Source of the DNA: Blastomussa wellsi
Taxonomy: Eukaryota > Cnidaria > Anthozoa > Scleractinia > Plerogyridae
Assembly: GCA_947652115.1 (NCBI GenBank)
Contig: OX393562.1
Span: 10,356,067-10,420,066, forward strand
Reading direction: 5' to 3'
Length of the DNA: 64,000 nucleotides
A model generated the notes under the pieces. The model was not told the DNA's origin. It searched no databases and worked only from the letters and a program-made list of their open reading frames with translations. Below, piece after piece: positions 28,536 through 43,519 of the stretch. Position numbers and translations under genes: made by a program. The first letter of the stretch is position 1, and each line of letters starts with the position of its first letter.

Positions 28536-31500
28536 TGAAAAGTGTTTTTTTTCTCTGCAGGAAGCTCTACATGGTCCCTGGGGCCAGGGTTAAGCACAAC
28601 CAGTGACAGCCTGCCACTCACAAGAAAGGTGGGTGTGCATGCTACCTGGTGACAGGTTGGCCGTGATTGATTGATTGTTAAAGCCGGTGTTTTTGCTGGA
28701 AAATTCCCAGGCCGGCCTGTGTGAGTGTGACACCGTTCTCATAAATCCAGTCATATGATGCAAGGTTATGGGACTGGAATTGGCCTGTCCGTGGCCGATT
28801 GCACTTCGAGCCGGCAAGGGCAACAGCTGTATGGCAGCAGCTAGCCGGTTGCACAATTTGCTTGCAAAGTTGGCCATCATATGTCTGGATTTTTGAGAAC
28901 GTGGTCAACCTTGAGCCAAAACTTTTTCGCCTGACTGCCGGCGATATCAGGCCAGCCCAGCGCTTAAAATACCGGGGGGCTTAACGTCAACAAGGGAATC
29001 ACCACACTGCCCTGGCACCTGGCTTTCAGCGCGTGCCAAGTTGGGCACCAACGATGCAAACCCAGGGGGGGGTGGGGTGTGTAGAAAAGCTGAATTTCTA
29101 GTCTGAAAAGTGTTTTTTTTTTCTCTGCAGGAAGCTCTACATGGTCCCTGGGGCCAGGGTTAAGCACAACCAGTGACAGCCTGCCACTCACAAGAAAGGT
29201 GGGTGTGCATGCTACCTGGTGACAGGTTGGCCGTGATTGATTGATTGTTAAAGCCGGTGTTTTTGCTGGAAAATTCCCAGGCCGGCCTGTGTGAGTGTGA
29301 CACCGTTCTCATAAATCCAGTCATATGATGCAAGGTTATGGGACTGGAATTGGCCTGTCCGTGGCCGATTGCACTCCGAGACGGCAAGGGCAACAGCTGG
29401 ATGGCAGCAGCTAGCCGGTTGCACAATTTGCTTGCAAAGTTGGCCATCATATGTCTGGATTTTTGAGAACGTGGTCAACCTTGAGCCAAAACTTTTTCGC
29501 CTGACTGCCGGCGATATCAGGCCAGCCCAGCGCTTAAAATACCGGGGGGCTTAACGTCAACAAGGGTATCACCACACTGCCCTGGCACCTGGCTTTCAGC
29601 GCGTACCAAGTTGGGCACCAACGATGCAAACCCAGGGGGGGTGGGGTGGGTAGAAAAGCTGAATTTCTAGTCTGAAAAGTGTTTTTTTTCTCTGCAGGAA
29701 GCTCTACATGGTCCCTGGGGCCAGGGTTAAGCACAACCAGTGACAGCCTGCCACTCGCAAGAAAGGTGGGTGTGCATGCTACCTGGTGACAGGTTGGCCG
29801 TGATTGATTGATTGTTAAAGCCGGTGTTTTTGCTGGAAAATTCCCAGGCCGGCCTGTGTGAGTGTGACACCGTTCTCATAAATCCAGTCATATGATGCAA
29901 GGTTATGGGACTGGAATTGGCCTGTCCGTGGCCGATTGCACTCCGAGACGGCAAGGGCAACAGCTGGATGGCAGCAGCTAGCCGGTTGCACAATTTGCTT
30001 GCAAAGTTGGCCATCATATGTCTGGATTTTTGAGAACACGGTCAACCTTGAGCCAAAACTTTTTCGCCTGACTGCCGGCGATATCAGGCCAGCCCAGCGC
30101 TTAAAATACCGGGGGGCTTAACGTCAACAAGGGTATCACCACACTGCCCTGGCACCTGGCTTTCAGCGCGTACCAAGTTGGGCACCAACGATGCAAACCC
30201 AGGGGGGGTGGGGTGGGTAGAAAAGCTGAATTTCTAGTCTGAAAAGTGTTTTTTTTCTCTGCAGGAAGCTCTACATGGTCCCTGGGGCCAGGGTTAAGCA
30301 CAACCAGTGACAGCCTGCCACTCACAAGAAAGGTGGGTGTGCATGCTACCTGGTGACAGGTTGGCCGTGATTGATTGATTGTTAAAGCCGGTGTTTTTGC
30401 TGGAAAATTCCCAGGCCGGCCTGTGTGAGTGTGACACCGTTCTCATAAATCCAGTCATATGATGCAAGGTTATGGGACTGGAATTGGCCTGTCCGTGGCC
30501 GATTGCACTCCGAGACGGCAAGGGCAACAGCTGGATGGCAGCAGCTAGCCGGTTGCACAATTTGCTTGCAAAGTTGGCCATCATATGTCTGGATTTTTGA
30601 GAACGTGGTCAACCTTGAGCCAAAACTTTTTCGCCTGACTGCCGGCGATATCAGGCCAGCCCAGCGCTTAAAATACCGGGGGGCTTAACGTCAACAAGGG
30701 TATCACCACACTGCCCTGGCACCTGGCTTTCAGCGCGTACCAAGTTGGGCACCAACGATGCAAACCCAGGGGCGGTGGGGTGGGTAGAAAAGCTGAATTT
30801 CTAGTCTGAAAAGTGTTTCTTTTCTCTGTAGGAAGCTCTACATGGTCCCTGGGGCCAGGGTTAAGCACAACCAGTGACAGCCTGCCACTCACAAGAAAGG
30901 TGGGTGTGCATGCTACCTGGTGACAGGTTGGCCGTGATTGATTGATTGTTAAAGCCGGTGTTTTTGCTGGAAAATTCCCAGGCCGGCCTGTGTGAGTGTG
31001 ACACCGTTCTCATAAATCCAGTCATATGATGCAAGGTTATGGGACTGGAATTGGCCTGTCCGTGGCCGATTGCACTCCGAGACGGCAAGGGCAACAGCTG
31101 GATGGCAGCAGCTAGCCGGTTGCACAATTTGCTTGCAAAGTTGGCCATCATATGTCTGGATTTTTGAGAACGTGGTCAACCTTGAGCCAAAACTTTTTCG
31201 CCTGACTGCCGGCGATATCAGGCCAGCCCAGCGCTTAAAATACCGGGGGGCTTAACGTCAACAAGGGTATCACCACACTGCCCTGGCACCTGGCTTTCAG
31301 CGCGTACCAAGTTGGGCACCAACGATGCAAACCCAGGGGGGGTGGGGTGGGTAGAAAAGCTGAATTTCTAGTCTGAAAAGTGTTTTTTTTTCTCTGCAGG
31401 AAGCTCTACATGGTCCCTGGGGCCAGGGTTAAGCACAACCAGTGACAGCCTGCCACTCACAAGAAAGGTGGATGTGCATGCTACCTGGTGACAGGTTGGC

Positions 31501-31941
31501 CGTGATTGATTGATTGTTAAAGCCGGTGTTTTTGCTGGAAAATTCCCAGGCCGGCCTGTGTGAGTGTGACACCGTTCTCATAAATCCAGTCATATGATGC
31601 AAGGTTATGGGACTGGAATTGGCCTGTCCGTGGCCGATTGCACTCCGAGACGGCAAGGGCAACAGCTGGATGGCAGCAGCTAGCCGGTTGCACAATTTGC
31701 TTGCAAAGTTGGCCATCATATGTCTGGATTTTTGAGAACGTGGTCAACCTTGAGCCAAAACTTTTTCGCCTGACTGCCGGCGATATCAGGCCAGCCCAGC
31801 GCTTAAAATACCGGGGGGCTTAACGTCAACAAGGGTATCACCACACTGCCCTGGCACCTGGCTTTCAGCGCGTACCAAGTTGGGCACCAACGATGCAATC
31901 CCAGGGGCGGTGGGGTGGGTAGAATAGCTGAATTTCTAGTC
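28536..31941. repeat. six-monomer higher-order block, copy B
   Basis: This is the partner of 21720-25125. It has a few later changes of its own, such as gagaacacggtc near 30035 and gcaatcccagg/gaatagctg in its last monomer. The latter pair recurs in the next monomer and near 34740, showing further local copying after the block duplication. Confidence 0.85.
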
Positions 31942-34900
31942 TGAAAAGTGTTTCTTTTCTCTGTAGGAAGCTCTACATGGTCCCTGGGGCCAGGGTTAAG
32001 CACAACCAGTGACAGCCTGCCACTCACAAGAAAGGTGGGTGTGCATGCTACCTGGTGACAGGTTGGCCGTGATTGATTGATTGTTAAAGCCGGTGTTTTT
32101 GCTGGAAAATTCCCAGGCCGGCCTGTGTGAGTGTGACACCGTTCTCATAAATCCAGTCATATGATGCAAGGTTATGGGACTGGAATTGGCCTGTCCGTGG
32201 CCGATTGCACTCCGAGACGGCAAGGGCAACAGCTGGATGGCAGCAGCTAGCCGGTTGCACAATTTGCTTGCAAAGTTGGCCATCATATGTCTGGATTTTT
32301 GAGAACGTGGTCAACCTTGAGCCAAAACTTTTTCGCCTGACTGCCGGCGATATCAGGCCAGCCCAGCGCTTAAAATACCGGGGGGCTTAACGTCAACAAG
32401 GGTATCACCACACTGCCCTGGCACCTGGCTTTCAGCGCGTACCAAGTTGGGCACCAACGATGCAATCCCAGGGGCGGTGGGGTGGGTAGAATAGCTGAAT
32501 TTCTAGTCTGAAAAGTGTTTCTTTTCTCTGTAGGAAGCTCTACATGGTCCCTGGGGCCAGGGTTAAGCACAACCAGTGACAGCCTGCCACTCACAAGAAA
32601 GGTGGGTGTGCATGCTACCTGGTGACAGGTTGGCCGTGATTGATTGATTGTTAAAGCCGGTGTTTTTGCTGGAAAATTCCCAGGCCGGCCTGTGTGAGTG
32701 TGACACCGTTCTCATAAATCCAGTCATATGATGCAAGGTTATGGGACTGGAATTGGCCTGTCCGTGGCCGATTGCACTCCGAGACGGCAAGGGCAACAGC
32801 TGGATGGCAGCAGCTAGCCGGTTGCACAATTTGCTTGCAAAGTTGGCCATCATATGTCTGGATTTTTGAGAACGTGGTCAACCTTGAGCCAAAACTTTTT
32901 CGCCTGACTGCCGGCGATATCAGGCCAGCCCAGCGCTTAAAATACCGGGGGGCTTAACGTCAACAAGGGTATCACCACACTGCCCTGGCACCTGGCTTTC
33001 AGCGCGTACCAAGTTGGGCACCAACGATGCAAACCCAGGGGGGGTGGGGTGGGTAGAAAAGCTGAATTTCTAGTCTGAAAAGTGTTTTTTTTCTCTGCAG
33101 GAAGTTCTACATGGTCCCTGGGGCCAGGGTTAAGCACAACCAGTGACAGCCTGCCACTCACAAGAAAGGTGGGTGTGCATGCTACCTGGTGACAGGTTGG
33201 CCGTGATTGATTGATTGTTAAAGCCGGTGTTTTTGCTGGAAAATTCCCAGGCCGGCCTGTGTGAGTGTGACACCGTTCTCATAAATCCAGTCATATGATG
33301 CAAGGTTATGGGACTGGAATTGGCCTGTCCGTGGCCGATTGCACTCCGAGACGGCAAGGGCAACAGCTGGATGGCAGCAGCTAGCCGGTTGCACAATTTG
33401 CTTGCAAAGTTGGCCATCATATGTCTGGATTTTTGAGAACGTGGTCAACCTTGAGCCAAAACTTTTTCGCCTGACTGCCGGCGATATCAGGCCAGCCCAG
33501 CGCTTAAAATACCGGGGGGCTTAACGTCAACAAGGGTATCACCACACTGCCCTGGCACCTGGCTTTCAGCGCGTACCAAGTTGGGCACCAACGATGCAAA
33601 CCCAGGGGGGGTGGGGTGGGTAGAAAAGCTGAATTTCTAGTCTGAAAAGTGTTTTTTTTCTCTGCAGGAAGCTCTACATGGTCCCTGGGGCCAGGGTTAA
33701 GCACAACCAGTGACAGCCTGCCACTCACAAGAAAGGTGGGTGTGCATGCTACCTGGTGACAGGTTGGCCGTGATTGATTGATTGTTAAAGCCGGTGTTTT
33801 TGCTGGAAAATTCCCAGGCCGGCCTGTGTGAGTGTGACACCGTTCTCATAAATCCAGTCATAATTGATGCAAGGTTATGGGACTGGAATTGGCCTGTCCG
33901 TGGCCGATTGCACTCCGAGACGGCAAGGGCAACAGCTTGATGGCAGCAGCTAGCCGGTTGCACAATTTGCTTGCAAAGTTGGCCATCATATGTCTGGATT
34001 TTTGAGAACGTGGTCAACCTTGAGCCAAAACTTTTTCGCCTGACTGCCGGCGATATCAGGCCAGCCCAGCGCTTAAAATACCGGGGGGCTTAACGTCAAC
34101 AAGGGTATCACCACACTGCCCTGGCACCTGGCTTTCAGCGCGTACCAAGTTGGGCACCAACGATGCAAACCCAGGGGGGGTGGGGTGGGTAGAAAAGCTG
34201 AATTTCTAGTCTGAAAAGTGTTTTTTTTTCTCTGCAGGAAGCTCTACATGATCCCTGGGGCCAGGGTTGAGCACAACCAGTGACAGCCTGCCACTCACAA
34301 GAAAGGTGGGTGTGCATGCTACCTGGTGACAGGTTGGCCGTGATTGATTGATTGTTAAAGCCGGTGTTTTTGCTGGAAAATTCCCAGGCCGGCCTGTGTG
34401 AGTGTGACACCGTTCTCATAAATCCAGTCATATGATGCAAGGTTATGGGACTGGAATTGGCCTGTCCGTGGCCGATTGCACTCCGAGACGGCAAGGGCAA
34501 CAGCTGGATGGCAGCAGCTAGCCGGTTGCACAATTTGCTTGCAAAGTTGGCCATCATATGTCTGGATTTTTGAGAACGTGGTCAACCTTGAGCCAAAACT
34601 TTTTCGCCTGACTGCCGGCGATATCAGGCCAGCCCAGCGCTTAAAATACCGGGGGGCTTAACGTCAACAAGGGTATCACCACACTGCCCTGGCACCTGGC
34701 TTTCAGCGCGTACCAAGTTGGGCACCAACGATGCAATCCCAGGGGCGGTGGGGTGGGTAGAATAGCTGAATTTCTAGTCTGAAAAGTGTTTCTTTTCTCT
34801 GTAGGAAGCTCTACATGGTCCCTGGGGCCAGGGTTAAGCACAACCAGTGACAGCCTGCCACTCACAAGAAAGGTGGGTGTGCATGCTACCTGGTGACAGG

Positions 34901-37900
34901 TTGGCCGTGATTGATTGATTGTTAAAGCCGGTGTTTTTGCTGGAAAATTCCCAGGCCGGCCTGTGTGAGTGTGACACCGTTCTCATAAATCCAGTCATAT
35001 GATGCAAGGTTATGGGACTGGAATTGGCCTGTCCGTGGCCGATTGCACTCCGAGACGGCAAGGGCAACAGCTGGATGGCAGCAGCTAGCCGGTTGCACAA
35101 TTTGCTTGCAAAGTTGGCCATCATATGTCTGGATTTTTGAGAACGTGGTCAACCTTGAGCCAGAACTTTTTCGCCTGACTGCCGGCGATATCAGGCCAGC
35201 CCAGCGCTTAAAATACCGGGGGGCTTAACGTCAACAAGGGTATCACCACACTGCCCTGGCACCTGGCTTTCAGCGCGTACCAAGTTGGGCACCAACGATG
35301 CAAACCCAGGGGGGGTGGGGTGGGTAGAAAAGCTGAATTTCTAGTCTGAAAAGTGTTTTTTTTCTCTGCAGGAAGTTCTACATGGTCCCTGGGGCCAGGG
35401 TTAAGCACAACCAGTGACAGCCTGCCACTCACAAGAAAGGTGGGTGTGCATGCTACCTGGTGACAGGTTGGCCGTGATTGATTGATTGTTAAAGCCGGTG
35501 TTTTTGCTGGAAAATTCCCAGGCCGGCCTGTGTGAGTGTGACACCGTTCTCATAAATCCAGTCATAATTGATGCAAGGTTATGGGACTGGAATTGGCCTG
35601 TCCGTGGCCGATTGCACTCCGAGACGGCAAGGGCAACAGCTTGATGGCAGCAGCTAGCCGGTTGCACAATTTGCTTGCAAAGTTGGCCATCATATGTCTG
35701 GATTTTTGAGAACGTGGTCAACCTTGAGCCAAAACTTTTTCGCCTGACTGCCGGCGATATCAGGCCAGCCCAGCGCTTAAAATACCGGGGGGCTTAACGT
35801 CAACAAGGGTATCACCACACTGCCCTGGCACCTGGCTTTCAGCGCGTACCAAGTTGGGCACCAACGATGCAAACCCAGGGGGGGTGGGGTGGGTAGAAAA
35901 GCTGAATTTCTAGTCTGAAAAGTGTTTTTTTTTCTCTGCAGGAAGCTCTACATGATCCCTGGGGCCAGGGTTGAGCACAACCAGTGACAGCCTGCCACTC
36001 ACAAGAAAGGTGGGTGTGCATGCTACCTGGTGACAGGTTGGCCGTGATTGATTGATTGTTAAAGCCGGTGTTTTTGCTGGAAAATTCCCAGGCCGGCCTG
36101 TGTGAGTGTGACACCGTTCTCATAAATCCAGTCATAATTGATGCAAGGTTATGGGACTGGAATTGGCCTGTCCGTGGCCGATTGCACTCCGAGACGGCAA
36201 GGGCAACAGCTTGATGGCAGCAGCTAGCCGGTTGCACAATTTGCTTGCAAACTTGGCCATCATATGTCTGGATTTTTGAGAACGTGGTCAACCTTGAGCC
36301 AAAACTTTTTCGCCTGACTGCCGGCGATATCAGGCCAGCCCAGCGCTTAAAATACCGGGGGGCTTAACGTCAACAAGGGTATCACCACACTGCCCTGGCA
36401 CCTGGCTTTCAGCGCGTACCAAGTTGGGCACCAACGATGCAAACCCAGGGGGGGTGGGGTGGGTAGAAAAGCTGAATTTCTAGTCTGAAAAGTGTTTTTT
36501 TTCTCTGCAGGAAGTTCTACATGGTCCCTGGGGCCAGGGTTAAGCACAACCAGTGACAGCCTGCCACTCACAAGAAAGGTGGGTGTGCATGCTACCTGGT
36601 GACAGGTTGGCCGTGATTGATTGATTGTTAAAGCCGGTGTTTTTGCTGGAAAATTCCCAGGCCGGCCTGTGTGAGTGTGACACCGTTCTCATAAATCCAG
36701 TCATATGATGCAAGGTTATGGGACTGGAATTGGCCTGTCCGTGGCCGATTGCACTCCGAGACGGCAAGGGCAACAGCTGGATGGCAGCAGCTAGCCGGTT
36801 GCACAATTTGCTTGCAAAGTTGGCCATCATATGTCTGGATTTTTGAGAACGTGGTCAACCTTGAGCCAAAACTTTTTCGCCTGACTGCCGGCGATATCAG
36901 GCCAGCCCAGCGCTTAAAATACCGGGGGGCTTAACGTCAACAAGGGTATCACCACACTGCCCTGGCACCTGGCTTTCAGCGCGTACCAAGTTGGGCACCA
37001 ACGATGCAAACCCAGGGGGGGTGGGGTGGGTAGAAAAGCTGAATTTCTAGTCTGAAAAGTGTTTTTTTTCTCTGCAGGAAGCTCTACATGGTCCCTGGGG
37101 CCAGGGTTAAGCACAACCAGTGACAGCCTGCCACTCACAAGAAAGGTGGGTGTGCATGCTACCTGGTGACAGGTTGGCCGTGATTGATTGATTGTTAAAG
37201 CCGGTGTTTTTGCTGGAAAATTCCCAGGCCGGCCTGTGTGAGTGTGACACCGTTCTCATAAATCCAGTCATAATTGATGCAAGGTTATGGGACTGGAATT
37301 GGCCTGTCCGTGGCCGATTGCACTCCGAGACGGCAAGGGCAACAGCTTGATGGCAGCAGCTAGCCGGTTGCACAATTTGCTTGCAAAGTTGGCCATCATA
37401 TGTCTGGATTTTTGAGAACGTGGTCAACCTTGAGCCAAAACTTTTTCGCCTGACTGCCGGCGATATCAGGCCAGCCCAGCGCTTAAAATACCGGGGGGCT
37501 TAACGTCAACAAGGGTATCACCACACTGCCCTGGCACCTGGCTTTCAGCGCGTACCAAGTTGGGCACCAACGATGCAAACCCAGGGGGGGTGGGGTGGGT
37601 AGAAAAGCTGAATTTCTAGTCTGAAAAGTGTTTTTTTTTTCTCTGCAGGAAGCTCTACATGATCCCTGGGGCCAGGGTTGAGCACAACCAGTGACAGCCT
37701 GCCACTCACAAGAAAGGTGGGTGTGCATGCTACCTGGTGACAGGTTGGCCGTGATTGATTGATTGTTAAAGCCGGTGTTTTTGCTGGAAAATTCCCAGGC
37801 CGGCCTGTGTGAGTGTGACACCGTTCTCATAAATCCAGTCATAATTGATGCAAGGTTATGGGACTGGAATTGGCCTGTCCGTGGCCGATTGCACTCCGAG

Positions 37901-38192
37901 ACGGCAAGGGCAACAGCTTGATGGCAGCAGCTAGCCGGTTGCACAATTTGCTTGCAAACTTGGCCATCATATGTCTGGATTTTTGAGAACGTGGTCAACC
38001 TTGAGCCAAAACTTTTTCGCCTGACTGCCGGCGATATCAGGCCAGCCCAGCGCTTAAAATACCGGGGGGCTTAACGTCAACAAGGGTATCACCACACTGC
38101 CCTGGCACCTGGCTTTCAGCGCGTACCAAGTTGGGCACCAACGATGCAAACCCAGGGGGGGTGGGGTGGGTAGAAAAGCTGAATTTCTAGTC

Positions 38193-40467
38193 TGAAAAGT
38201 GTTTTTTTTTCTCTGCAGGAAGCTCTACATGGTCCCTGGGGCCATGGTTAAGCACAACCAGTGACAGCCTGCCACTCACAAGAAAGGTGGGTGTGCATGC
38301 TACCTGGTGACAGGTTGGCCGTGATTGATTGATTGTTAAAGCTGGTGTTTTTGCTGGAAAATTCCCAGGCCGGCCTGTGTGAGTGTGACACCGTTCTCAT
38401 AAATCCAGTCATAATTGATGCAAGGTTATGGGACTGGAATTGGCCTGTCCGTGGCCGATTGCACTCCGAGACGGCAAGGGCAACAGCTTGATGGCAGCAG
38501 CTAGCCGGTTGCACAATTTGCTTGCAAAGTTGGCCATCATATGTCTGGATTTTTGAGAACGTGGTCAACCTTGAGCCAAAACTTTTTCGCCTGACTGCCG
38601 GCGATATCAGGCCAGCCCAGCGCTTAAAATACCGGGGGGGCTTAACGTCAACAAGGGTATCACCACACTGCCCTGGCACCTGGCTTTCAGCGCGTACCAA
38701 GTTGGGCACCAACGATGCAAACCCAGGGGGGGTGGGGTGGGTAGAAAAGCTGAATTTCTAGTCTGAAAAGTGTTTTTTTTCTCTGCAGGAAGCTCTACAT
38801 GGTCCCTGGGGCCAGGGTTAAGCACAACCAGTGACAGCCAGCCACTCACAAGAAAGGTGGGTGTGCATGCTACCTGGTGACAGGTTGGCCGTGATTGATT
38901 GATTGTTAAAGCCGGTGTTTTTGCTGGAAAATTCCCAGGCCGGCCTGTGTGAGTGTGACACCGTTCTCATAAATCCAGTCATATGATGCAAGGTTATGGG
39001 ACTGGAATTGGCCTGTTCGTGGCCGATTGCACTCCGAGACGGTAAGGCCAAAAGCTGGATGGCAGCAGCTAGCCGGTTGCACAATTTGCTTGCAAAGTTG
39101 GCCATCATATGTCTGGATTTTTGAGAACGTGGTCAACCTTGAGCCAAAACTTTTTCGCCTGACTGCCGGCGATATCAGGCCAGCCCAGCGCTTAAAATAC
39201 CGGGGGGCTTAACGTCAACAAGGGTATCACCACACTGCCCTGGCACCTGGCTTTCAGCGCGTACCAAGTTGGGCACCAACGATGCAAACCCAGGGGGGGT
39301 GGGGTGGGTAGAAAAGCTGAATTTCTAGTCTTAAAAGTGTTTTTTTTCTCTGCAGGAAGCTCTACATGGTCCCTGGGGCCATGGTTAAGCACAACCAGTG
39401 ACAGCCTGCCACTCACAAGAAAGGTGGGTGTGCATGCTACCTGGTGACAGGTTGGCCGTGATTGATTGATTGTTAAAGCTGGTGTTTTTGCTGGAAAATT
39501 CCCAGGCCGGCCTGTGTGAGTGTGACACCGTTCTCATAAATCCAGTCATAATTGATGCAAGGTTATGGGACTGGAATTGGCCTGTCCGTGGCCGATTGCA
39601 CTCCGAGACGGCAAGGGCAACAGCTTGATGGCAGCAGCTAGCCGGTTGCACAATTTGCTTGCAAAGTTGGCCATCATATGTCTGGATTTTTGAGAACGTG
39701 GTCAACCTTGAGCCAAAACTTTTTCGCCTGACTGCCGGCGATATCAGGCCAGCCCAGCGCTTAAAATACCGGGGGGGCTTAACGTCAACAAGGGTATCAC
39801 CACACTGCCCTGGCACCTGGCTTTCAGCGCGTACCAAGTTGGGCACCAACGATGCAAACCCAGGGGGGGTGGGGTGGGTAGAAAAGCTGAATTTCTAGTC
39901 TGAAAAGTGTTTTTTTTCTCTGCAGGAAGCTCTACATGGTCCCTGGGGCCAGGGTTAAGCACAACCAGTGACAGCCAGCCACTCACAAGAAAGGTGGGTG
40001 TGCATGCTACCTGGTGACAGGTTGGCCGTGATTGATTGATTGTTAAAGCCGGTGTTTTTGCTGGAAAATTCCCAGGCCGGCCTGTGTGAGTGTGACACCG
40101 TTCTCATAAATCCAGTCATATGATGCAAGGTTATGGGACTGGAATTGGCCTGTTCGTGGCCGATTGCACTCCGAGACGGTAAGGCCAAAAGCTGGATGGC
40201 AGCAGCTAGCCGGTTGCACAATTTGCTTGCAAAGTTGGCCATCATATGTCTGGATTTTTGAGAACGTGGTCAACCTTGAGCCAAAACTTTTTCGCCTGAC
40301 TGCCGGCGATATCAGGCCAGCCCAGCGCTTAAAATACCGGGGGGCTTAACGTCAACAAGGGTATCACCACACTGCCCTGGCACCTGGCTTTCAGCGCGTA
40401 CCAAGTTGGGCACCAACGATGCAAACCCAGGGGGGGTGGGGTGGGTAGAAAAGCTGAATTTCTAGTC
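38193..40467. repeat. two-monomer unit (1137/1138 bp) duplicated in tandem
   Basis: 38193-39330 and 39331-40467 are near-identical dimers. Both carry gccatggttaagc, ttaaagctggtg, the extra G in the ccggggggg run, gacagccagcc, and ggtaaggccaaaagctgg in the same order. A related series of variants recurs near 7.5-9.6 kb, 18.9-21 kb and 26.9-28.3 kb, spaced about 20, 14 and 20 monomers apart. Confidence 0.85.
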
Positions 40468-43400
40468 TTAAAAGTGTTTTTTTTCTCTGCAGGAAGCTCT
40501 ACATGGTCCCTGGGGCCAGGGTTAAGCACAACCAGTGACAGCCAGCCACTCACAAGAAAGGTGGGTGTGCATGCTACCTGGTGACAGGTTGGCCGTGATT
40601 GATTGATTGTTAAAGCCGGTGTTTTTGCTGGAAAATTCCCAGGCCGGCCTGTGTGAGTGTGACACCGTTCTCATAAATCCAGTCATATGATGCAAGGTTA
40701 TGGGACTGGAATTGGCCTGTCCGTGGCCGATTGCACTCCGAGACGGCAAGGGCAACAGCTGGATGGCAGCAGCTAGCCGGTTGCACAATTTGCTTGCAAA
40801 GTTGGCCATCATATGTCTGGATTTTTGAGAACGTGGTCAACCTTGAGCCAAAACTTTTTCGCCTGACTGCCGGCGATATCAGGCCAGCCCAGCGCTTAAA
40901 ATACCGGGGGGCTTAACGTCAACAAGGGTATCACCACACTGCCCTGGCACCTGGCTTTCAGCGCGTACCAAGTTGGGCACCAACGATGCAAACCCAGGGG
41001 GGGTGGGGTGGGTAGAAAAGCTGAATTTCTAGTCTGAAAAGTGTTTTTTTTCTCTGCAAGAAGCTCTACATGGTCCCTGGGGCCAGGGTTAAGCACAACC
41101 AGTGACAGCCTGCCACTCACAAGAAAGGTGGGTGTGCATGCTTCCTGGTGACAGGTTGGCCGTGATTGATTGATTGTTAAAGCCGGTGTTTTTGCTGGAA
41201 AATTCCCAGGCCGGCCTGTGTGAGTGTGACACCGTTCTCATAAATCCAGTCCTAATTGATGCAAGGTTATGGGACTGGAATTGGCCTGTCCGTGGCCGAT
41301 TGCACTCCGAGACGGCAAGGGCAACAGCTGGATGGCAGCAGCTAGCCGGTTGCACAATTTGCTTGCAAAGTTGGCCATCATATGTCTGGATTTTTGAGAA
41401 CGTGGTCAACCTTGAGCCAAAACTTTTTCGCCTGACTGCCGGCGATATCAGGCCAGCCCAGCGCTTAAAATACCGGGGGGCTTAACGTCAACAAGGGTAT
41501 CACCACACTGCCCTGGCACCTGGCTTTCAGCGCGTACCAAGTTGGGCACCAACGATGCAAACCCAGGGGGGGTGGGGTGGGTAGAAAAGCTGAATTTCTA
41601 GTCTGAAAAGTGTTTTTTTTCTCTGCAGGAAGCTCTACATGGTCCCTGGGGCCAGGGTTAAGCACAACCAGTGACAGCCTGCCACTCACAAGAAAGGTGG
41701 GTGTGCATGCTACCTGGTGACAGGTTGGCCGTGATTGATTGATTGTTAAAGCCGGTGTTTTTGCTGGAAAATTCCCAGGCCGGCCTGTGTGAGTGTGACA
41801 CCGTTCTCATAAATCCAGTCATATGATGCAAGGTTATGGGACTGGAATTGGCCTGTCCGTGGCCGATTGCACTCCGAGACGGCAAGGGCAACAGCTGGAT
41901 GGCAGCAGCTAGCCGGTTGCACAATTTGCTTGCAAAGTTGGCCATCATATTTCTGAATTTTTGAGAACGTGGTCAACCTTGAGCCAAAACTTTTTCGCCT
42001 GACTGCCGGCGATATCAGGCCAGCCCAGCGCTTAAAATACCGGGGGGCTTAACGTCAACAAGGGTATCACCACACTGCCCTGGCACCTGGCTTTCAGCGC
42101 GTACCAAGTTGGGCACCAACGATGCAAACCCAGGGGGGGTGGGGTGGGTAGAAAAGCTGAATTTCTAGTCTGAAAAGTGTTTTTTTTCTCTGCAGGAAGC
42201 TCTACATGGTCCCTGGGGCCAGGGTTAAGCACAACCAGTGACAGCCTGCCACTCACAAGAAAGGTGGGTGTGCATGCTACCTGGTGACAGGTTGGCCGTG
42301 ATTGATTGATTGTTAAAGCCGGTGTTTTTGCTGGAAAATTCCCAGGCCGGCCTGTGTGAGTGTGACACCGTTCTCATAAATCCAGTCATATGATGCAAGG
42401 TTATGGGACTGGAATTGGCCTGTCCGTGGCCGATTGCACTCCGAGACGGCAAGGGCAACAGCTGGATGGCAGCAGCTAGCCGGTTGCACAATTTGCTTGC
42501 AAAGTTGGCCATCATATGTCTGGATTTTTGAGAACGTGGTCAACCTTGAGCCAAAACTTTTTCGCCTGACTGCCGGCGATATCAGGCCAGCCCAGCGCTT
42601 AAAATACCGGGGGGCTTAACGTCAACAAGGGTATCACCACACTGCCCTGGCACCTGGCTTTCAGCGCGTACCAAGTTGGGCACCAACGATGCAAACCCAG
42701 GGGGGGTGGGGTGGGTAGAAAAGCTGAATTTCTAGTCTTAAAAGTGTTTTTTTTCTCTGCAGGAAGCTCTACATGGTCCCTGGGGCCAGGGTTAAGCACA
42801 ACCAGTGACAGCCTGCCACTCACAAGAAAGGTGGGTGTGCATGCTACCTGGTGACAGGTTGGCCGTGATTGATTGATTGTTAAAGCCGGTGTTTTTGCTG
42901 GAAAATTCCCAGGCCGGCCTGTGTGAGTGTGACACCGTTCTCATAAATCCAGTCATATGATGCAAGGTTATGGGACTGGAATTGGCCTGTCCGTGGCCGA
43001 TTGCACTCCGAGACGGCAAGGGCAACAGCTGGGTGGCAGCAGCTAGCCGGTTGCACAATTTGCTCTCAAAGTTGGCCATCATATGTCTGGATTTTTGAGA
43101 ACGTGGTCAACCTTGAGCCAAAACTTTTTCGCCTGACTGCCGGCGATATCAGGCCAGCCCAGCGCTTAAAATACCGGGGGGCTTATCGTCAACAAGGGTA
43201 TCACCACACTGCCCTGGCACCTGGCTTTCAGCGCGTACCAAGTTGGGCACCAACGATGCAAACCCAGGGGGGGTGGGGTGGGTAGAAAAGCTGAATTTCT
43301 AGTCTGAAAAGTGTTTTTTTTCTCTGCAGGAAGCTCTACATGGTCCCTGGGGCCAGGGTTAAGCACAACCAGTGACAGCCTGCCACTCACAAGAAAGGTG

Positions 43401-43519
43401 GGTGTGCATGCTACCTGGTGACAGGTTGGCCGTGATTGATTGATTGTTAAAGCCGGTGTTTTTGCTGGAAAATTCCCAGGCCGGCCTGTGTGAGTGTGAC
43501 ACCGTTCTCATAAATCCAG

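Noticed and set aside
55..43390. Many 61-198-codon open frames inside the 567-bp satellite on both strands
   Set aside because: They repeat identically because the DNA repeats, overlap each other in several frames, start at arbitrary codons, match no family and are broken by the 566/569 length variants. No coding signal separates one frame from the others.
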